64,000 bases of DNA from Nigrospora sphaerica (taxonomy: Eukaryota > Ascomycota > Sordariomycetes > Amphisphaeriales > Apiosporaceae). Positions 58,305-64,000 of the stretch are shown here, in pieces; within the stretch, counting starts at the first letter, position 1, and the number at the start of each line of letters is the position of its first letter. The notes beneath the pieces are model-generated. The model saw only the letters and a list, made by a program, of their open reading frames with translations, did no database searches and had not been told where the DNA came from. The stretch covers positions 4,278,001 through 4,342,000 of the forward strand of contig JAGVVL010000002.1 in the NCBI GenBank assembly GCA_018287875.1. Reading direction: 5' to 3'. The position numbers and the translations under genes were made by a program.

Positions 58305-59819
58305 TCAGTCCATCTGCTCGGAGACGGTGGTGATGAGAAATTGACAGGGGCCGCTTACCTTGTCCTGAAACAAGCTCTGTAGGTCCTCCCGCCCGCCTTG
58401 CGCCAGGTCAACCGGGTGGCCGCCTACGTGCGAATATTGCGGCTCGGGGCTCATGTCGCCGAACATGTACATTTGGTGTTGCGTCGTCGGCATGTGCTGT
58501 CTGACGCTGCCCTGCATCAATGTCTCGAACTCGGCGATGTACAGGTCCTGGGCGGCCTCGGTGATCTTGTCCCGATAGCCCTGAGCCTCCCAGGCCGGCC
58601 AGGTGTGCATAGCGCTCTCGTGCAGGCTGTTGAGCGTTTTTCGTAGACGCCGGCAACGTGACACACGCTGTGCGGCCTCGGCCTGGCTTCCCTTCTGGAA
58701 GGAGCTGGTGTAGTAGGCTGTCACCATGCTGTCAAAGTCGGAGAAGCCGGCCGCCTGGATAAAGTCGAGGATGGCTTTGAAGCGCGCGGCATTCTGGGCT
58801 TCGGTGCTTGTGTCGGCGTTGCCTTGGTGTTCCTGGGAGAAGCTGGCACGGCTGCACATGCCCGACGGCGCCCAAAGAGGCGGCGACATGTTTAGGGAGC
58901 TAGCGGTGCTCGAAGCCACCGAGGGCGAAGGCACCATGCCCAGGCTTCCCGCCGACAGCGGGCGGGCGGGCGGCACCACGTCCTGCATCTCCAGGTGCGG
59001 GCTTTCGTAGGCATTGGTATCGCGCTGGGCCAGGGCGCCCATGTCGCCGGTAGCCTCGTGGAGCGGCGGGTAGGCCTGCTGGGCCCCCGAGGACATCTTG
59101 GCGAAGCCCGCGTCTGTCGGCGCGGCTTGCCGCTGGGGCGAGGCCGGGACGGCCATGGCCATCAATTGCGCACGCATCTGCTCGCGGTGGTGGTGACAGG
59201 GCCCGGTGACGCCGTTGCAGGTGCACGCGAAGGCATCAGTTGGCCACATGCCGAGGCCGGCAGGCTCGAGCGGAGACACGGCATGGAAAGGCACGTGCTG
59301 CATGCCGGCCGCCCACGACCGCATCGCGGCCATGTCGAAACCGTCCATCGACGAGCTCGATTCCATTGCATGGGCGCCGGCGCCGAGATGGCGTTCTTCT
59401 TCCAGTTGCTGCTCTAACCGCTGCTGATCCTTGATCTTCTGCCCTGCCGATGGGGTTCAGTCGAGGGTCTTCCCCATGGGGGATTGATTACACTGGACCG
59501 GGTGCTTGGCCATATGGCTTGGCGTGCTTGGCCGTCTTGGCGATGAGGCCGCGCGGGTGCAGTGGAGTGGAGGAGGGGCATCTACGTACGGTGTTTCCTC
59601 TGCGCAATCTTGTTCTGCAGGCGTCTCCTTTCGAGGGAGTTGGGACTCTGGGACCGCGTCTTGCGGGGGCCGGCAGACGGGGAGCTGGGCGAGGGCGACG
59701 CCGCCGCCGACGAGGACGACGCTCGGTCGCAGCTGGCCTCGGCGCACATTCCGTCCAACGGGTGGTAGTCTTGCTGCTGCTTCTGCTGCTGCTGCTTCTG
59801 CTGCTGCTGATTCTGCTGA

Positions 59820-59871
<52 letters not shown>

Positions 59872-60085
59872 TGTTGCTTGCTGCTTGCTGACCTTGGTCT
59901 GACACTGGTATTGCGAGGATAGGGGAGTGGGACGAAGCTCGGGCGACGCGTGCTGACGCTGGGCATTCGCGTGCTAACTTGTTTATACGTCGTCGGTTGC
60001 TATTCCGCCAGACCAATTCATCGGGCCATGGGGTATGGTGGACAGGCGGGCACGTGGCGGCATGGCAATCAGACGGCGAGGCCAT
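58305..60085 (-). CDS. bZIP transcription factor with polyglutamine tract
   Basis: Probable DNA-binding regulator, placed between the megasynthase and the hydrolase and so a candidate cluster regulator. Two exons, 59590-60085 and 58305-59443, join in frame across a GTACGT donor, giving up to 544 residues. A Gln-rich run (about 73-105, encoded by mixed CAG/AAG/AAC) precedes the basic region SLERRRLQNKIAQRKHRQK. Asn158-x7-Arg166 and Leu175 nine residues later fit the bZIP rule, but the zipper is short. A conserved-looking CTCNGVTGPCHHH patch lies further on, and the C-terminus is Leu/aromatic-rich. The start is uncertain: the 60 residues before the Gln run are not conserved-looking and another frame with ATG at about 59966 overlaps. 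At the 3' end, GTAAGC at about 58357 could remove 45 nt in frame before ATGGACTGA. Confidence 0.85.
59771..59871. repeat. CAG/CTG-rich triplet repeat in the bZIP gene
   Basis: CTG triplets on the plus strand (CAG on the coding strand), interrupted by CTT and ATT, including about fifteen uninterrupted units near 59823-59869. In frame they encode polyglutamine with a few Lys and Asn. Confidence 0.95.
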
Positions 60086-61783
60086 GACATACGCGACTGA
60101 GTATTAATCCTGATAGCAAGTCGAGAAGGGTAGAACGGCTCCTATCCCATGGGCCTCCCAGCTCCGCAGGGTCCTGCTCCGCCAGCACGTCCCGTCGCTA
60201 GGACCCTGGAGACCCCGATGGCGATACAATATGCCCTATTTGGCAATTCATGCGGGTCGGTCTACTGAAGTTGGTTCGGTGGGGATGCCCGGGGGGGTTG
60301 CAGACTGTCAGCCAGTTCTACGTATCGCTGGCGTGTCTGTAGCTGCTGCGACAAGGCATTATATGGGGGGGAAGGGAGATAGCAAGGAGCAGTCGGGCTG
60401 CCAAACACCAAATTTGTCCGTCCGACTCACTCGGCTGGGTCCTTACGAGGCCTTCCCCCAGGCCTGCCCATGACTGGCGGCTGCGCATCTCCACAATTCC
60501 TGGCGAAATTCGCTGGCACCGTAGGGCCAGAGAACAGACGATTGCACCCACCGAAGCGGCACCCGCGCTCATTGTTGAAAGTGCCCCTGAGCCAACAAGG
60601 GACGCACGAGGCGTATCCCATGGACTCAGTCGCCATGGTCCGGCAGAGCAGGCAGAGAAGGCAAAACCGGGCAATGGAAGGCACAGCGAGCAGGGATGGA
60701 CGCCGGGGGACGAAACGGAGTGGGACAGAAGGAGACGAGGCGGGCGGGCGGGGACGCCAAAGAGATGTGGCGTAGCACTCGTGGCACTGGCTGACAGGGA
60801 GAATGGCCCGAGTGGGCAATTGAAATACGGGGTGAATGGGCTAGGGACAAGGGCTACTTACCTCCCAGCCGAACTATTGCCGACAACCATGCGACAGCCG
60901 CCGGTCGGGGGGATAGCAGTGGGAGAAAGTGGGCGGATGAGAGACGGCGAGGGAGAGGGGAGAGAGGGTGGAAAGAGGCGAACAGACGGTGGGATCTCAA
61001 ACGGGGCCCGTGCAGAATTAAGAATAAATATCTACGTACCCTGCCTAACTAGTGCCCTATCGTGTAGCAAAGTACCGAAAGCTTAGCCCAAGTACCCCTG
61101 TCCTCCTGATGGGGCTCATCCATGGTCTCCAATGCCACCAGGAACACGACCAGGCGCGCTACTGAAACGGGTAGGTAGCTTCTGGAAAAGAAAGGTGAAG
61201 GCGTCGACATGACTCGGGAGCACCAGTTTGGGCCAGGGCTCCCAGCGTCCCATCCCAAACACTGGCAAGCGCACCGCTGCGTTGCATTGAGGTGCCTGAA
61301 CATGCAGGCGTGCAACGTGGGCGTGGGCGATGAGGGAAATTTCGGCTTCCAGTAGCAGGAGAAGTAAATGGCTCTCCCGTCAGCCACGCCCGGTGCCAAA
61401 CCGGCTGCCCTACCATACCAACCATTACCGGCAGAGATTGGGATGGCCCAGAGATAGATCGCGATGCCCTCCCTCGCCCGCAGACTATATCGACCGACCT
61501 ACATGACTCGCACTGGAGCCTTGGGGTTGTCAGCCAGACCGGGGGACCAGCTCTCTTCTCCCCGCGCCCAGTTCTCGCCCGTCGCCGCCAATCGCCGCAT
61601 TTGGTCCCTCATCCGTCTATCTTGTGCCCAGGCGAACCCCCCTTCGCGCCGTGGCCCCCTTCTTCACCCGCCGCGAGCGTGTTGGCAAGCACAAAGCCGA
61701 AGCCGTGGGCGACTTTCGAGTGCCAGCCCATCCGTCCCTCGCTCTTCTTCGCCGTATCGACAGACAGACCACCAGACCAGACC
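60086..61783. other. Divergent promoter between bZIP and FSH hydrolase
   Basis: About 1.7 kb between two genes that read away from each other. No supportable gene. The FSH frame is open back to 61601, but those codons are rich in Pro/Ser/Arg and look like leader sequence. The part 60880-61000 is purine-rich. Confidence 0.55.
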
Positions 61784-62536
61784 ATGGCGTACATGACCCC
61801 CAAGCCCGTTCTGCTATGTTTCCACGGCGCCGGTAGCTCGGCCGCCATCTTCCGTATCCAGAGTTACATGCTTGCCAAGGCCTTGGCTCCCCATTTCGAC
61901 CTCGTTTACCTCGATGCACCCTGCCACAGCCGGCCCGGCCCCGGCATCCTGCCCCTCTTTGCCGACAGCGGCCCCTACTGGCGCTGGTTCCGGCAGACTC
62001 GGCACGGCCAGGCCGGCGCACGCGGCGCGCACGGCGCCGACGGCTCGCGCCTTCTGGAGCTGCTGGAGATCCGGCAATGGGTTTTGACCCGCGTCCGCGC
62101 CCAGGGGGTGTGTCCCACCGATGTTGTGGGCATCCTAGGCTTCAGCCAAGGCGCCATGGCCGCCATGGCTCTCCTCGGCCTTCAAATCGGCACCCGCTCC
62201 CCCGAGTGGGCCAACCTTCGGTTCTGCGTCATGATGGGAGCTGCTACAGGCGACGGCCACGGCGGCAACGTCCTCAAGACCGCCTCGTCCGAGCTGTCAG
62301 CCCTGACCAAGTCATCCGGCAGCAGTCTCTTCCCCGGCTTCACATGCCACGTTGTAGGAAGCCAGGACGAATGGGCCGACGAGGGCCGCCAGATCGCCGC
62401 CCACTGCGAGCCGAAGAGGTCGAGGCTAATGGAATTCGAAGGCGGCCACGTAGTGCCCTCGACGCCCGAGGACGTCACGAAATTGGTCATGCAGATTATG
62501 AAAACGAGCGAGGATAGCCAGACAGTGGGAAATTAG
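61784..62536 (+). CDS. FSH-family serine hydrolase (cluster hydrolase)
   Basis: Small alpha/beta hydrolase of the FSH1 group, cytosolic by lack of a signal peptide. One exon, 250 residues, the normal family length. The core starts PKPVLLCFHGAGSSAAIF, and the catalytic triad reads Ser121 in GFSQG, Asp195 in SQDEW and His222 in GGHVVPS. Members of this family recur in PKS and PKS-NRPS clusters: LovG releases the lovastatin nonaketide, and hydrolases of cytochalasan clusters such as ccsE and pyiE have been implicated in steps after synthase release. Because the neighbouring megasynthase ends in its own reductase, a role after release or in editing is more likely here than chain off-loading; this is inference. 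ATG at 61784 was chosen for its position just before the first strand. Confidence 0.93.
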   Translation: MAYMTPKPVLLCFHGAGSSAAIFRIQSYMLAKALAPHFDLVYLDAPCHSRPGPGILPLFADSGPYWRWFRQTRHGQAGARGAHGADGSRLLELLEIRQWVLTRVRAQGVCPTDVVGILGFSQGAMAAMALLGLQIGTRSPEWANLRFCVMMGAATGDGHGGNVLKTASSELSALTKSSGSSLFPGFTCHVVGSQDEWADEGRQIAAHCEPKRSRLMEFEGGHVVPSTPEDVTKLVMQIMKTSEDSQTVGN

Positions 62537-63364
62537 GCGTCGTTTTGCTGCTACTCAGCCGCGTTCTGGAACGCCGATGGCTTTCCCTCCGCTAGCTACG
62601 CTACGGAGTAATGGTAACTAATTTTAATATTTCGTCCACCACGGAGCACATTAAGCCGGCGGCCGTCTGCGTACCTTTTTCTATAGTAGCCGTCTCGCCG
62701 TGGCCTTGTTGTATTTTGGTGCTTTTCTCGAAGTCCAGGTTGGATGAATACGCCGCAGTTCCGGACGGAGCATTAGTGGCGTCATCATACCACCACAAAC
62801 AAATGGGGCAGAGTTCTCCGTGACTGCATCTGGCGTTTGTTAATCTTCAGTTGTTCTGGTACCTTCTCGATTGTCAAGGCCACGTAGCCCCGGTATGGGA
62901 TATCATCAAGTCTGCGAAGAACAGCTACATACGCAGGCAAAGGGTTATTCCGTGGTCCCCGTAGTTGTATTAAAGTTTTTTGGTTTGGACGTGCCTACTG
63001 CAAACGTCGGGATGGCACTCTTCAGAGTTCAAACGAACTTTAATACTCTTCCCGCCGATCGACACAACTTTGGCCTGGTGCACTAGGGAGAATCGGGTAG
63101 TTGTATAAATACACGTACTAAGATGACCAGGAGAAGCGCGGTCCCCACCAAGTTTGGATATCCAGTTTTAATTACAGAACAGAGCTAAGCAAACGCCCAA
63201 ACGCTTGAAAGAGGAAAGTGGTGTCACACAACATGCAACGGTGCAGGAAGAGCGAAAATGCGGGACCCGTCACAATCGCGTGACGGCAATCCCGCGTATA
63301 GTGTCCGAACCCGGTCTGGAACGGCGAAACGACCCCATTCGCATCCACGGAGCCAGCCGCCGTC
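62537..63364. other. Convergent 3' flanks of hydrolase and enoyl reductase
   Basis: About 830 bp, more AT-rich than the genes either side, between the 3' ends of the FSH hydrolase (+) and the trans-enoyl reductase (-). No gene seen. Confidence 0.65.
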
Positions 63365-64000
63365 CTAGGCCGCCTTGGCTTCGCCCACCCGATAGACAAG
63401 TTTCTGGCCCGAGACCTCGCCCTTTCGGATCATGTTCACACCATCCAGCAGACCGTCGAACCCGTTGGGCTCGACGCGTGTGGGATGCGGCGTGAGCTTG
63501 CCGGCGTCGAACAGCTGCTGGATGACGTTGAAGAAGGGCCGGGCGAACTCCTTCACGGCCGGCTCGCCATCGTTACCGTACGGCGCGGGCCAGCTGCACG
63601 GCTTGCCGCCCAGCTTGCTGGCCAGGATCCAGTCCGGCTCGACGACCTTGCGGGTCGACGTCGGGTGCGGGTCCAGGGCCGTGTACTTGCCGCCACAGCG
63701 GCCGATGGCCTGGTAGCAGATCTTCATCGACGACTCCTCGGTGATGCAGTCCAGCGCGTAGTCCAGCGCGTTGCCCGTGTGCGCTCGGATGTCGGCACCG
63801 CAGGTCGGCGACTTGTAGTCGAATACGACGTCGGCGCCATAGGACTTGACGAGGTCGAAGTTGCGCGGGGAACACGTCGTGATGACGGTCAGGTTGCATC
63901 TGGGGGCGGGTTCCGGGTCAGACGAGGAGGCGCGAGTGGGGGAGGAAAGCCATCGCCAGACACTTACAGCTTGAGCAGCTGGATAGCCATGGTGCCCGTC
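63365..64000 (-). CDS. Trans-acting enoyl reductase, partial (cut by window end)
   Basis: NADPH-dependent enoyl reductase of the medium-chain dehydrogenase group that works in trans on PKS-NRPS-bound chains (LovC, TenC, CcsC type). Only the C-terminal part is in the window: one exon at 63968-64000 and beyond, and the last exon at 63365-63899, joined over a 68-bp intron (GTAAGT donor). The visible residues begin in the nucleotide-binding fold (TGTMAIQLLKL), continue through TTCSPRNFDLVKSYGADVVFDYKSP and HTGNALDYALDCITEESS, and end with NGFDGLLDGVNMIRKGEVSGQKLVYRV, all typical of this family. No stop or frameshift is seen. It supplies the activity missing from the degenerate ER of the PKS-NRPS. 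The start and the substrate-binding N-terminus lie past the right edge. Confidence 0.93.
   Translation of the reverse strand, partial: DGHHGYPAAQAVSVWRWLSSPTRASSSDPEPAPRCNLTVITTCSPRNFDLVKSYGADVVFDYKSPTCGADIRAHTGNALDYALDCITEESSMKICYQAIGRCGGKYTALDPHPTSTRKVVEPDWILASKLGGKPCSWPAPYGNDGEPAVKEFARPFFNVIQQLFDAGKLTPHPTRVEPNGFDGLLDGVNMIRKGEVSGQKLVYRVGEAKAA

Noticed and set aside
59457..59966. Polyalanine frame opposite in phase to the polyglutamine frame
   Set aside because: Same strand, other frame of the triplet repeat; it does not contain the bZIP basic region.

Overview
The window reads as nuclear DNA of a filamentous ascomycete. Most genes have short introns (about 50-110 bp) with GTAAGT-like donors and CTGAC or GCTAAC branch points. 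Third codon positions are GC-rich, there is a typical fungal autophagy gene, and gene types such as Zn2Cys6, fungal bZIP and PKS-NRPS are found only in fungi. Gene content and intergenic style suggest a Sordariomycete, possibly plant-associated, but that is inference. I worked out splice junctions by eye from frame continuity, so internal exon limits are well supported and some 5' ends are not.

Left part (1-19.9 kb): atg8 (-); a CYP52-clan cytochrome P450 (-); an expansin-like secreted protein (+); a ten-exon APC-family permease (-); a secreted PL4 rhamnogalacturonan lyase (+); and a C2H2 transcription factor (-). The expansin and the pectin lyase lie either side of the permease and suggest action on plant cell walls.

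Middle (19.9-42.5 kb): a gene-empty stretch of about 7 kb with microsatellites, then the ER-quality-control lectin Yos9/OS-9 (+), a Zn2Cys6 transcription factor (+), a CM1 (centrosomin motif 1) microtubule-nucleation protein (+) and an HhH-GPD DNA glycosylase (+).

Right part (42.9-64 kb): a secondary-metabolite cluster, cut by the right edge. It has a 4094-residue hybrid HR-PKS-NRPS on the minus strand (KS-AT-DH-CMeT-degenerate ER-KR-ACP-C-A-PCP-R), a bZIP regulator with a polyglutamine tract (-), an FSH-family serine hydrolase (+), and the C-terminal part of a trans-acting enoyl reductase (-) running off the end. The megasynthase would need the separate enoyl reductase because its own ER has lost the nucleotide-binding motif. 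The retained Ser-Tyr-Lys residues of its terminal reductase favour release of an aminoacyl-polyketide aldehyde. PKS-NRPS plus trans-ER plus hydrolase is the core set known from cytochalasan-type and ACE1-type clusters, so the cluster probably makes a related product. Its tailoring genes should lie beyond position 64000. No tRNA, rRNA, CRISPR array or clear transposon was found.
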